This document shows, piece by piece, positions 52,378 to 60,999 of a DNA stretch of 64,000 nt. The stretch spans positions 186,001 to 250,000 of the forward strand of contig JAUJFZ010000002.1 of the NCBI GenBank assembly GCA_030441535.1, read 5' to 3'. Origin of the DNA: Betaproteobacteria bacterium LSUCC0117 (GTDB lineage: Bacteria > Pseudomonadota > Gammaproteobacteria > Burkholderiales > Burkholderiaceae_C). A program made the position numbers and the translations under genes. The notes under the pieces are model-generated. The model worked only from the letters and a program-made list of their open reading frames with translations. It searched no databases and had not been told where the DNA came from. The number at the start of each line of letters is the position of its first letter. Within the stretch, counting starts at the first letter, position 1.

Positions 52378-53359
52378 AAGTCACCTCAACGGTTTGCCCA
52401 GACTCGGCACTGCGCAAGACTGCGTGGGCAACCGCAAGTGAACGCACCCCTGCCCAACCATCCGCGTTGACGTGCGGTTGGCCTGCGATAGCGGCGTGCA
52501 TGTTTTTAACGACGCGTTGGTACAGGTTGTCGCTGTCAAGCGGGAGTTCGGTGCGGCCATCGACGTTGCTGAGCGCTACCACGCCGCCGGGGGCCTGTGA
52601 CAACACGCCGGTCGCGTGCAGGCTACCGGCGTCGCCGTGGATTTGCAGATGGGTCTCTGCAAATGGCGTGTTGAAGCCTTGGTGCGTGAACGCAGTGACA
52701 CCGCTTGCAAAACGCCAGATGGACATGGCGTTGTCTTCGAGCTCTGAGGCCATGCCTGTGTTGCTGGTCATCGCGCATACATGCGTTGGGTATTCACCCA
52801 AGATAAACGCCAACGAGTCCGCGTTATGCACCGCAATGTCCAGCACCACGCCGCCGCCTGCTGCACGGTCGGTGAGACGCCAGCCTTGAATGGGCTTGGG
52901 TAAATAAACCGAGTGACTGAGGCGCACCGAGGAGAGGCGGCCTAATTGACCCGCAGCGACCTGCGCCCGCATAGCGCGGTGGCCTGCGTTGTGGCGCAAG
53001 TGGTGGTTGGTGACCATGACAACGCCCGCGTCGTCGCAGGCCTTCGCCATACGCACCGCAGCCTGAAATTCAGTGGCTAAAGGCTTCTCGCACAGCACGT
53101 GTTGGCCCGCAGCGGCGGCGCGCAAAACGGCGGCCTCGTGCTTCTCGTTGGTGTTCGAGATGTAGACCGCCTCAATGCCCAATTTTTCCAATGCGTTTTC
53201 GTTGTCAAACGCATGGGGGATCTCGTGCTTGGCCGCAAAGGCGCTTGCACGCGTTTGGTCGCCTGATACCACAGCCACAATGTCGTCGCCGCTTGCGCGT
53301 ATGGCGTCGACCATCCACTGGCTGGCAATGTTACTGGCGCCGATGAGTGCCCACTTCAT
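52370..53359 (-). CDS. Gfo/Idh/MocA-family oxidoreductase (2)
   Basis: A 329-residue oxidoreductase with Rossmann motif ALIGASNIASQWMVDAIRASG and VLCEKPLATEF. It resembles the first oxidoreductase only at family level. It is the first gene of a three-gene minus-strand unit, divergent from the LacI-type regulator. A LacI-type operator (53442-53457) lies about 85 nt before its start. Confidence 0.87.
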   Translation of the reverse strand: MKWALIGASNIASQWMVDAIRASGDDIVAVVSGDQTRASAFAAKHEIPHAFDNENALEKLGIEAVYISNTNEKHEAAVLRAAAAGQHVLCEKPLATEFQAAVRMAKACDDAGVVMVTNHHLRHNAGHRAMRAQVAAGQLGRLSSVRLSHSVYLPKPIQGWRLTDRAAGGGVVLDIAVHNADSLAFILGEYPTHVCAMTSNTGMASELEDNAMSIWRFASGVTAFTHQGFNTPFAETHLQIHGDAGSLHATGVLSQAPGGVVALSNVDGRTELPLDSDNLYQRVVKNMHAAIAGQPHVNADGWAGVRSLAVAHAVLRSAESGQTVEVTYG

Positions 53360-53441
53360 GTTGTTTGTCCTTTTACTTTTAACGAGATCGCTGGTCGGGG
53401 AGGGTAAGTCGCGGTTGACTATTCAAATCAAATACCAATAG

Positions 53442-53511
53442 ATGGTAACGTTTACATGGTGAAAAAGAATCGGGTTTTGCCTAGGTTGACGACCCGTGAA
53501 AACGTTTACAT
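53442..53511. promoter_or_regulatory. Two LacI-type operators between oxidoreductase and lacI genes
   Basis: ATGGTAACGTTTACAT (53442-53457) and GTGAAAACGTTTACAT (53496-53511) are 16-bp near-palindromes of the LacI consensus form around a central CG. Both contain GTTTACAT. They lie 54 bp apart, five helical turns, which would allow looping. The second is about 25 nt before the LacI start and suits self-regulation. Confidence 0.7.
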
Positions 53512-53535
53512 AATCGGCTTCTTGGAGTGATAAAA

Positions 53536-54573
53536 GTGACAAAAAAGGCGACGATTGGGACTATATCTGAGGTAACGGGCTTATCGCTCGCGACGGTTTC
53601 GCGCGCCCTGTCTGGCTCGGAGGCTGTATTGCCGGAAACCCGCGACAAAGTGCTCGCTGCTGCCAAGAAGTTGAACTATGTTCGTGACCGCGCAGCGGTA
53701 CGCCTGAAAACCGGCAAGACCTGGGTGGTTGCCCTCATCATGGACCGACGGGATGTCAACCAGCCTGCGTTCAAAGACCTGTTGTTGGGGGTGAGCGACA
53801 CGCTATCCGCGACCGACTATCACCTCATTGTTTTACCCGACGCCGAAGGACCGGACCCGCTTGAAATGCTCCGTTATGTGGTTGAGCGTGGTTTAGCGGA
53901 TGCCATCGTGATCTCACATATTGCGTCAGCTGACGTTCGGGTGAAATACCTGTTGGAAAAAAAGTTTCCGTTTTGCACTCACGGACGTACCCGCCTGCCG
54001 TCCAACAGTCGGTCGCGCCAAAAAGACCATACCGCCTACCTGAGCCATCCCTTTGTCGACTTTGCCAATGAGGACTATGCCGCTGGTGCGGTGTCCGCGC
54101 TGGTGGCACGGGGACGAAAAAAATTAGGTATCTTGTTGCCACATGAGGGCGCAACCTTTCGCATGCACCTGATCGAAGGTTTTTTAGAGGCATGCAAAGC
54201 GCACGGCGTGAAAGGTGAGGCAGTTTCCAACCTCGACACTGACGGGAGCCCCGATCACATTTACTCATGGGCCGCCAAACAAGCTAAAAAATACGATGGT
54301 CTAGTGGCCACACGCGAATCTATTTTGGTCGCGCTGATGGGCGGCTTGAGTGATTGCGGCCTGACACCCGGTCGCCAGATTGATGTGGTCAGCAAACGAA
54401 GTACCTCAATGCCGCTGTACATGCGTCAACCGGTGCTCGCGTGCTTTGAAGACATCGCCCTAACGGGTCAACTCATTGCGCACAACTTGTTGCACCAACT
54501 GGATCCGGCGCATCACGAAGCGTCACTAACCACTTTGTTATCGCCACCCCCTATTGAGGTTTTGCATGAATAA
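53536..54573 (+). CDS. LacI-family transcriptional regulator
   Basis: A 345-residue repressor with the N-terminal helix-turn-helix KATIGTISEVTGLSLATVSRALSGSEAVLPETRDKV (residues 4-39) and hinge helix RDRAAVRLKTGKTWVVALIM, then a periplasmic-binding-protein-like sugar domain. The GTG at 53536 follows GGAG at eight nt; a GTG at 53527 overlaps it and is less likely. It probably binds the operators at 53.4-53.5 kb and 62.3 kb. Confidence 0.9.
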   Translation: MTKKATIGTISEVTGLSLATVSRALSGSEAVLPETRDKVLAAAKKLNYVRDRAAVRLKTGKTWVVALIMDRRDVNQPAFKDLLLGVSDTLSATDYHLIVLPDAEGPDPLEMLRYVVERGLADAIVISHIASADVRVKYLLEKKFPFCTHGRTRLPSNSRSRQKDHTAYLSHPFVDFANEDYAAGAVSALVARGRKKLGILLPHEGATFRMHLIEGFLEACKAHGVKGEAVSNLDTDGSPDHIYSWAAKQAKKYDGLVATRESILVALMGGLSDCGLTPGRQIDVVSKRSTSMPLYMRQPVLACFEDIALTGQLIAHNLLHQLDPAHHEASLTTLLSPPPIEVLHE

Positions 54574-55810
54574 GCCACAGCCTAACGCCCCGTATTTGGA
54601 ATCTATTCGCGCTGCCAAGCGCCAGTTGCGCGCGCAAATACCCGATTACAAAGCGCGATTTGACGCCTTAACCGCGCAAGTAAAGGCCGAGATTGACGCC
54701 ATCAAGTCGCTGCGCGCGCGAGGTGAGTGCCCCGTGCCCGAGGTGGCGTTTGACGCCCTTGATCAGATCACAGACGCGCAACGCGAGACCATCAAACAAC
54801 GGGGCTGTGTTGTCATCAAAGGGGTGTTTGCACAAGACACCATCGACGGTTGGAACCGTGACATCGCGACCTACCTGAATGACGTGAAGTACCTAGAGCG
54901 CATGGAGACCAAGCGCGGAATCGACCAGTACTTCAGTGCGCTGGCCAGCTCGAAGCCGCAGATTTACAGCGTTTATTGGTCTAAGCCGCAAATGCAGGCT
55001 CGGCAATCACCCGAATTGGCACGCGCACGGCAATGGCTCAATCGCTTATGGAACTTCACGCATGAGGGTCAGCCCGTCTTCAACCCCGACCAAGAGCTCA
55101 CCTACGTTGACCGCGTACGTCAGCGCCAACCGGGTGACGCGACACTGGGCTTGTCACCGCATTGCGACGGCGGCACCATCGAGCGCTGGATAGACCCAGG
55201 CTACCAACAGGTTTACCGTCATATTTTCGGTGGTGACCTTTCGGCCTATGACGCCTTTGATGCGGCGTACCGCACGGTTGCGCGTGAGATTCCATCACCG
55301 GCGGTGTGTCGGATGTTCAGAACCTTTCAAGGTTGGACCGCCCTCACGCGTCAGGGCCCCGGTGACGGCACCCTCAACATCTTGCCGGTTGCCAATGCGG
55401 TGCCTTGGATGCTCTTGCGGGCTTTGCAAGATGATGTGCCAGAGGACGAGTTATGCGGTGCCCAAGCAGGACGCGCCATGCTGGTTAGCGAGCAATACCA
55501 TGCGCTCTTGCTCGAAGGCTATGGGCCAATTCCCCAGGTTGAAGCCGGGGATACCGTTTGGTGGCACCCCGATGTGATTCACGGCGTGGAGGACAAGCAC
55601 CAAGGCAGCGGTTACAGCAATGTCATCTACATTGGCGCCGCGCCAGATTGCGATAAAAACCGGGTGTTCTCAGACCTGCAACGTGCCGCGTTTGAAACCG
55701 GTGAGTCATCGCCCGACTTTGCACCCGAACACTATGAGTTGGGTTTTGAGGGCCGAGCGACGGTGGCGGACTTAAGTGAGTTAGGGCGCCGACAGATGGG
55801 GTATGCGTAA
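54566..55810 (+). CDS. DUF1479 2-oxoglutarate/Fe(II)-oxygenase-like protein (YbiU type)
   Basis: A 414-residue protein. DUF1479 members belong to the 2-oxoglutarate-dependent oxygenase fold. The likely iron ligands are H and D in SPHCDGG and a later H in DVIHGVEDKHQG. The protein overlaps the LacI gene by eight nt (ATGAATAA), so the two are transcribed and translated together. The substrate is unknown. The coupling to a sugar repressor suggests a sugar-derived or osmolyte substrate. Confidence 0.85.
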   Translation: MNKPQPNAPYLESIRAAKRQLRAQIPDYKARFDALTAQVKAEIDAIKSLRARGECPVPEVAFDALDQITDAQRETIKQRGCVVIKGVFAQDTIDGWNRDIATYLNDVKYLERMETKRGIDQYFSALASSKPQIYSVYWSKPQMQARQSPELARARQWLNRLWNFTHEGQPVFNPDQELTYVDRVRQRQPGDATLGLSPHCDGGTIERWIDPGYQQVYRHIFGGDLSAYDAFDAAYRTVAREIPSPAVCRMFRTFQGWTALTRQGPGDGTLNILPVANAVPWMLLRALQDDVPEDELCGAQAGRAMLVSEQYHALLLEGYGPIPQVEAGDTVWWHPDVIHGVEDKHQGSGYSNVIYIGAAPDCDKNRVFSDLQRAAFETGESSPDFAPEHYELGFEGRATVADLSELGRRQMGYA

Positions 55811-55841
55811 AGGCCATCCCCTGATCAGAAGTAATCCGGCA

Positions 55842-57002
55842 TCAGCGGGTTTGTCGCAAATACCCGCTGGTTGCGAGACTCAGTAATACCAGTGGCAGCG
55901 TTAAACCGAACGACCACCGAATGCCCAAGTGCTCTGCGATAAAGCCCAAAAGCGGTGGTGCGAGTAAAAAAATAATAAAACCGTTTTGACCGATCGCAGC
56001 CACATTCAAGTGAGCGGGGCGATCGGTGCGTTGGGCCGCCGCTGACACACATAACGGAAAAAGTGCGCTCGCCCCAAAACCGATGAATGCGAAGCCTACA
56101 AGCGCGATGGCCGGGGTGTTGGCCCACGTTACGGTGGCGGTTCCGATGAGTAGGTTGAGTAACAGCACCCGTGCGACCCTCACGGCACCAAAGCGTTCGA
56201 CAAACGCATCTGCAAAAAATCGTGTGATGGCCTGTGAGAAAGCCACTGTCGAGACCGCGATTGCTGCCAGCGCGGGCGGGCTGTCAAACACATCGCTCAT
56301 GTAGATCGCCGACCAATCCAAGCCCGCGCCTTCCAGTAACAGGGCAGAACCACACACACTCACCAACAGCATGATGCCGGCCGTTGGCGCCGTCCAGCGC
56401 GGTGTCGGGTGGGTCGTCTCCTTGGCGGCTAAAGCCGTATGGCGTGGTGCCGCCGGTTGATAGTTGCCCATGACGAGATAGGTTAGCAGTGCCACCAGCA
56501 CCGCCGTAGACCATAACTGCGTGGCTGGCGATAGACCTTGGTCAGCCGCCAGTGCGCTCAAGCCGCCAGCGCCGAAAAAACCAAAACTCCAAAACGCATG
56601 TGAGCGAATCATGATGCGCCGGTTCAGTTGGTGCTCCACGCGATCAGCTTCAACATTCACGATGGTTTCAATCACACCCAAGATGAGGCCAATTCCAAAT
56701 AGCACTGCAAATAGGGCCAGTGCATGGTTGGCGTGCCCAGCGATTGCAAAGCCGATGGAAACCATTGGTAGCGACGCCAATAAATACCGGCGGTAGTGGT
56801 GATCGCCGACCTTGGGAACAATGAATGTCAGGGACACCAACATACCGGCTGCGACCCCCATCAGCGCGAGACCTAAGGCGCCTTCCTCAATGCCCAGCTG
56901 TGCGCGGATCTCAGGCAACCGGGGGTATAAACCACCCATGCTGAAAGCATATAAAAAGAACGCGGCGAATACGCGGTGGTGTGGCGCTAAATGGAAGGGC
57001 AT
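55842..57002 (-). CDS. MFS transporter (YbjJ-like)
   Basis: A 386-residue membrane protein with 12 predicted helices. The MFS pattern GGLYPRLPEIRAQLGIEEGALGLALMG and the central LWSTAVLVALLTYLVMGNY are visible. It resembles the YbjJ group, whose substrates are unknown. MPFHLAPHHRV at 57002 is the likely start, 11 nt after galM's stop. Confidence 0.8.
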   Translation of the reverse strand: MPFHLAPHHRVFAAFFLYAFSMGGLYPRLPEIRAQLGIEEGALGLALMGVAAGMLVSLTFIVPKVGDHHYRRYLLASLPMVSIGFAIAGHANHALALFAVLFGIGLILGVIETIVNVEADRVEHQLNRRIMIRSHAFWSFGFFGAGGLSALAADQGLSPATQLWSTAVLVALLTYLVMGNYQPAAPRHTALAAKETTHPTPRWTAPTAGIMLLVSVCGSALLLEGAGLDWSAIYMSDVFDSPPALAAIAVSTVAFSQAITRFFADAFVERFGAVRVARVLLLNLLIGTATVTWANTPAIALVGFAFIGFGASALFPLCVSAAAQRTDRPAHLNVAAIGQNGFIIFLLAPPLLGFIAEHLGIRWSFGLTLPLVLLSLATSGYLRQTR

Positions 57003-57013
57003 GACAGTGCGGA

Positions 57014-58042
57014 TTAGCGCTTGATATCGGTGGTGAATTGCCACAAGGTGGTATGTTGATAGGATCGTTCAGGGTTGTACCAGACTTCGGGGCGTCCGAT
57101 CGCTGGACCATTGGGCCAATCCTCTGTTTCCAGACACAGACCCGCGCCCGGTTGATGCTGAACGCCAAGCGCTTGGGGTGTGAGGGGCGTATGGGTCGTA
57201 GGGTCGATGAACGACTGCGGGCGTAGTCCAGCAGCGGCGTAAATGTGCACGAAAGGTCGATCCGTTTTGACGGTCAGTGTCAGCCCGCCAGCGGTACACG
57301 TGGCCACAGGGGCAACCGCGTTCTGCAACTTCTCCGATGCGGGTGCCCCCACCGCCAACGCACCGTCAATCGACGGTATTGCATCGATCGGGATGCAGCA
57401 TGGTTGTTGAAAGTCAAACGGCGTGCCCTGCACATCTGCCAGTGGTAGCGGCAATTCACGCTCGTCCAGTGGCAGATATTGCGTCGCAGCGATCCAAATA
57501 CGGTGGTTTGCGATCGTTGCTTGCCCGTCTAAATTCCAATACGGGTGAGGGATCAAATTGATGGGGCACGGTTCGTCGACCGTGGCAGTCGCGTGCCACC
57601 TAAGGACGTTGTCGTCCTCCCATTGGTAGCTGATGTGGGCGCGACAGTAACCCGGGAAGCCCTGATCGCCAGCGGGCGATTCCAGTGAAAAGGTGAGATG
57701 GGTATCGGTGTGTGACGCAACGGTCCAGTCACGCCATCCGAAACCGGCAGCGCCACCGTGAATGCAATGCCCCATTGGGTGGTTGCTATCGAGGCGGATG
57801 GATCGTCCTGCGATGGTCAGTTGCGCGTCTTGTATCCGGTTGCCGTAGCGACCGCATACGCTGCCCATTGACATCCGATCGGCCAGGTAATCATCGGGAC
57901 GCTCAAAGCCAAGACACAATGGCCGCGGTCCCTCGGGTGCCGCGAGCCACCAAACTTGCATAAGACGCGCACCCAGTGGCATCAGCCACGCCTCAAAAGC
58001 GCCCCGACGAATGACGTGGACGCCGTCTGGCGCTTGCAGCAT
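57014..58042 (-). CDS. galM: Aldose 1-epimerase
   Basis: A 342-residue mutarotase that interconverts the alpha and beta anomers of glucose or galactose. The sequence has FGWRDWTVASHTDTHLTFSLES, RWHATATVDEPCPINLIPHPYWNLDGQA (with the active-site histidines) and GAGLCLETEDWPNGPA. Here the genes downstream of the glucose-type ABC genes give the transcript a consistent glucose role. It lies 14 nt after the ATPase gene. Confidence 0.9.
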   Translation of the reverse strand: MLQAPDGVHVIRRGAFEAWLMPLGARLMQVWWLAAPEGPRPLCLGFERPDDYLADRMSMGSVCGRYGNRIQDAQLTIAGRSIRLDSNHPMGHCIHGGAAGFGWRDWTVASHTDTHLTFSLESPAGDQGFPGYCRAHISYQWEDDNVLRWHATATVDEPCPINLIPHPYWNLDGQATIANHRIWIAATQYLPLDERELPLPLADVQGTPFDFQQPCCIPIDAIPSIDGALAVGAPASEKLQNAVAPVATCTAGGLTLTVKTDRPFVHIYAAAGLRPQSFIDPTTHTPLTPQALGVQHQPGAGLCLETEDWPNGPAIGRPEVWYNPERSYQHTTLWQFTTDIKR

Positions 58043-58056
58043 GGTGTAACTTCCGT

Positions 58057-59115
58057 TTAGGTGTTCAGTCGAAGCTGGGTAGCCTTGTCAAACACGTGTA
58101 CCTTGCTCGGCGCAAAGCTGAGTTTCATGCGGTCGCCTAAGTTGAAATCGCCCGGTCCAGGCATTCGCAGGGTGAATTCACCGAAGGCTGTGTCCACCAA
58201 GATGTAGCTCTCGGCGCCAGTGGGTTCGAGCAGGGTGACAGTCGCATCGATGGCACCATCGTCGACAACGATTAAGTCCTCCGGGCGGATGCCAAAGATG
58301 ACGGGTTTGCCAGCGTGCGCGGTATCAATCGTCACACCGGTTGACACACCATTAAGTACAACCGTGCCTGAGGCGTCAACGGTTGCGTCGGCGGTGTTGA
58401 TGCTGGGCGATCCGATGAATTCGGCGACAAATAAGTTTGAGGGCCGCTCATAGAGCTCCATTGGCGTTGCCAGTTGCTGAATTAAGCCATCCTTCAGAAC
58501 CGCAATGCGTGTCCCTAAGGTCATGGCCTCGACCTGGTCATGTGTCACGTAAATGGTGGTCACACCGGTTCGCATGTGCAGCTTCTTGAGCTCTGCGCGC
58601 ATGTCGACACGCAGCTTTGCGTCAAGGTTTGACAACGGCTCATCAAACAAAAACAGAGACGGCGACCGCGCGAGGGCGCGTCCAATCGCCACGCGCTGGC
58701 GCTGACCGCCAGACAGCGCACGGGGCTTGCGATCCAGCAGGTGGTCGATTTGCAGCATGCCTGAGACCTTCTTTACGGCAGCCACGCGGTCTGCTTTCGG
58801 CACCTTACGCATTTCCAGCGGGAATGCAATATTTTGAGCCACGGTCATGTTGGGATACAGCGCGTAGCTTTGAAAGACCATCGCTACATCCCGTTCATCG
58901 GGTGGGAGGTAGGTGATGTCACGTGCGCCGAGCGTGACTTGTCCGGTGCTGGGCTCTTCAAGGCCCGCCACGATATTCATGAGCGTACTTTTGCCACAGC
59001 CCGAGGGACCTACCAGCACCAGAAATTCGCCATCGGCGAGGTCCAGACTGATTTGATGCAAGACTTTGGTTGCGCCAAATTGCTTTGAAACGTTTTGAAT
59101 GGTTAATGCTGCCAT
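58057..59115 (-). CDS. Sugar ABC transporter ATP-binding protein
   Basis: A 352-residue MalK/UgpC-type ATPase. Walker A GPSGCGKSTL, signature LSGGQRQRVAIGRA, Walker B LFLFDEPLSNLDAK and a C-terminal regulatory domain of about 110 residues. It belongs to the glucose-type transporter whose binding protein is at 61.0-62.2 kb. Confidence 0.92.
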   Translation of the reverse strand: MAALTIQNVSKQFGATKVLHQISLDLADGEFLVLVGPSGCGKSTLMNIVAGLEEPSTGQVTLGARDITYLPPDERDVAMVFQSYALYPNMTVAQNIAFPLEMRKVPKADRVAAVKKVSGMLQIDHLLDRKPRALSGGQRQRVAIGRALARSPSLFLFDEPLSNLDAKLRVDMRAELKKLHMRTGVTTIYVTHDQVEAMTLGTRIAVLKDGLIQQLATPMELYERPSNLFVAEFIGSPSINTADATVDASGTVVLNGVSTGVTIDTAHAGKPVIFGIRPEDLIVVDDGAIDATVTLLEPTGAESYILVDTAFGEFTLRMPGPGDFNLGDRMKLSFAPSKVHVFDKATQLRLNT

Positions 59116-59128
59116 TTAATTCTTTCTA

Positions 59129-60037
59129 TTAGCCCTTGACCGAGCCTGCCATCAAGCCACGTACGAAGTACTTGCCTGAGACGATGTAAACAATGAGTGT
59201 GGGAAGCGCCGCAATGAACGCCCCCGCAAAGTGCACGTTGTACTCTTTGACCCCGGTCGAACTGCTCACTAAATTGTTGAGCGCCACCGTGAGGGGGTAA
59301 GACGAGTAATCGCTGAACGAGGCACCGAACAAAAAGTCGTTCCAGATGTTGGTGAATTGCCAAATGATGTTGACCACCACGATTGGCAAACTTGCAGGTA
59401 GCATCAAGCGCCAGAACAACACAAAGAAACCGGCGCCGTCCATTCGTGCTGACTTCACCAATTCCTGCGGAAACGCGGCGTAGAAGTTACGGAAGAACAA
59501 GGTGCCGAAGCCAATGCCGTAAATGGTGTGCACCAAGATCAATCCCTTGACCGTGCCAGCCATACCCAACTCGCCCAGCAGTTTCGCCATAGGGATCAAC
59601 ACGATTTGGAAGGGAATGAACACGGAGAACAAAACCAAACCGAAAATCAACGTACCGCCCTTTATCTTGAACTGCGTCAGCACATAGCCATTGAGCGCGC
59701 CCAAAGCGGTGGAGATCAAGACAGCGGGGATCACCATCAAGAACGAGTTCAGGAAATAAGGCTTGAGGCCCGTCGCTTGGACGCCGATCTGCGCTTGGCT
59801 CCAGGCTTGCACCCAGGGCTCTAGCGTCGGGGCCAGGGGCAAGGCGACCAGGTTGCCAGCGCGGATTTCATCAAGCGGTTTGATGGAGTTGATGACCATC
59901 ACGTAAATGGGCATCAAAAACAAAAATGCGAACAACAGCAAGATCGCGTACAGCCACACACGGTCAAGCGTCAATGTTGAGGGCTTCTTGCTTGGGGGGA
60001 CAGCCGTTGTTGCTGTCGCCGTAGTCACTGAGCTCAT
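59129..60037 (-). CDS. Sugar ABC transporter permease (MalG type)
   Basis: A 302-residue permease with six helices and the EAA loop QELVKSARMDGAGFFVLFWRLMLPA. It overlaps the preceding permease by four nt (ATGA). It resembles glucose-type GtsC permeases. Confidence 0.9.
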   Translation of the reverse strand: MSSVTTATATTAVPPSKKPSTLTLDRVWLYAILLLFAFLFLMPIYVMVINSIKPLDEIRAGNLVALPLAPTLEPWVQAWSQAQIGVQATGLKPYFLNSFLMVIPAVLISTALGALNGYVLTQFKIKGGTLIFGLVLFSVFIPFQIVLIPMAKLLGELGMAGTVKGLILVHTIYGIGFGTLFFRNFYAAFPQELVKSARMDGAGFFVLFWRLMLPASLPIVVVNIIWQFTNIWNDFLFGASFSDYSSYPLTVALNNLVSSSTGVKEYNVHFAGAFIAALPTLIVYIVSGKYFVRGLMAGSVKG

Positions 60038-60906
60038 GCATGGCCTCCTTTGTTGAGGCGCATTTCCCGGCGCACATAAGGGATCACCACAATCGCGATA
60101 CCGACCAGCATGATCACGGCACTTGCCGCGCCCACAGCCATTTCGTTACGGGTGAAGGTGTATTGATACATAAAGACAGATGGCAGCCACGTGGCACGGC
60201 CTGGACCGCCGCCAGTCAGCGCGATGACCAAGTCATAGCTCTTGATCGCCATGTGCGCCAAGATAACGAATGACGAAATAAAACTCGGACCCAACTGCGG
60301 AATGATGATCCGGGTATAGATGCGCCAGCTTTTGGCACCATCCACACGTGCGGCATTGAGCACCTCGTTATCGATGCCGCGCAAGCCCGCTAAAAACAGG
60401 GCCATGACGAAGCCAGATGTTTGCCATACGGCCGCAATCACGACGGTGTAAATCGCCATTTCACCGTCTTTAATCCAGTCGAAAACGAAGTCCTCAAATC
60501 CCAGTAAGTGCATGGTCCGCTCAAGGCCGATGCTGGGGTCGAGCAACCATTTCCACGCGGTTCCTGTGACGATGAATGACAGCGCCATGGGGTACAAAAA
60601 GATGGACCTGAATATTGATTCAGCACGGATGCGTTGGTCAATCAGAATCGCCAACGTCATGCCCAATAGCATGCTGATCGTGATGTACAGAAACGAGAAG
60701 ATTCCCAGGTTCTGTAATGAGCTGTAAAAGGTGCTGAGCGAGAACAAACGCTCGTAATTTTCTGTCCCAGCCAAATTGAAATTTGGCAATATGGTGGAGG
60801 ATGTGAACGACAGATAGAACGTGAATACGATGAAGCCGTACACACAAACGCCGACCATCAGCAAACTGGGACTGAGGACAAGGGATGGGAGCCAACGATT
60901 TTTCAT
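60034..60906 (-). CDS. Sugar ABC transporter permease (MalF type)
   Basis: A 290-residue permease with six helices and the EAA loop NEVLNAARVDGAKSWRIYTRIIIPQL. MKNRWLPSLVLSPS at 60906 is the likely start. A terminator hairpin sits directly before it, so most transcripts from the binding-protein gene should end there. Confidence 0.9.
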   Translation of the reverse strand: MKNRWLPSLVLSPSLLMVGVCVYGFIVFTFYLSFTSSTILPNFNLAGTENYERLFSLSTFYSSLQNLGIFSFLYITISMLLGMTLAILIDQRIRAESIFRSIFLYPMALSFIVTGTAWKWLLDPSIGLERTMHLLGFEDFVFDWIKDGEMAIYTVVIAAVWQTSGFVMALFLAGLRGIDNEVLNAARVDGAKSWRIYTRIIIPQLGPSFISSFVILAHMAIKSYDLVIALTGGGPGRATWLPSVFMYQYTFTRNEMAVGAASAVIMLVGIAIVVIPYVRREMRLNKGGHA

Positions 60907-60910
60907 AATT

Positions 60911-60942
60911 AAAAACAAGAGGGGGCTTGTGGCCCCCTCTTG
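60911..60942 (-). terminator. Terminator between glucose binding-protein and permease genes
   Basis: CAAGAGGGGGC and GCCCCCTCTTG pair perfectly over 11 bp around a 5-nt loop (60916-60926, 60932-60942). On the minus strand five T follow at 60911-60915. It is only 4 nt upstream of the permease ATG, so permease translation and termination could interact. Confidence 0.8.
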
Positions 60943-60999
60943 ACTTTCTATTTCAGACCATCAGGCCTGTTAGGAATGGAATCCGCGAAAGGTCTCTGA

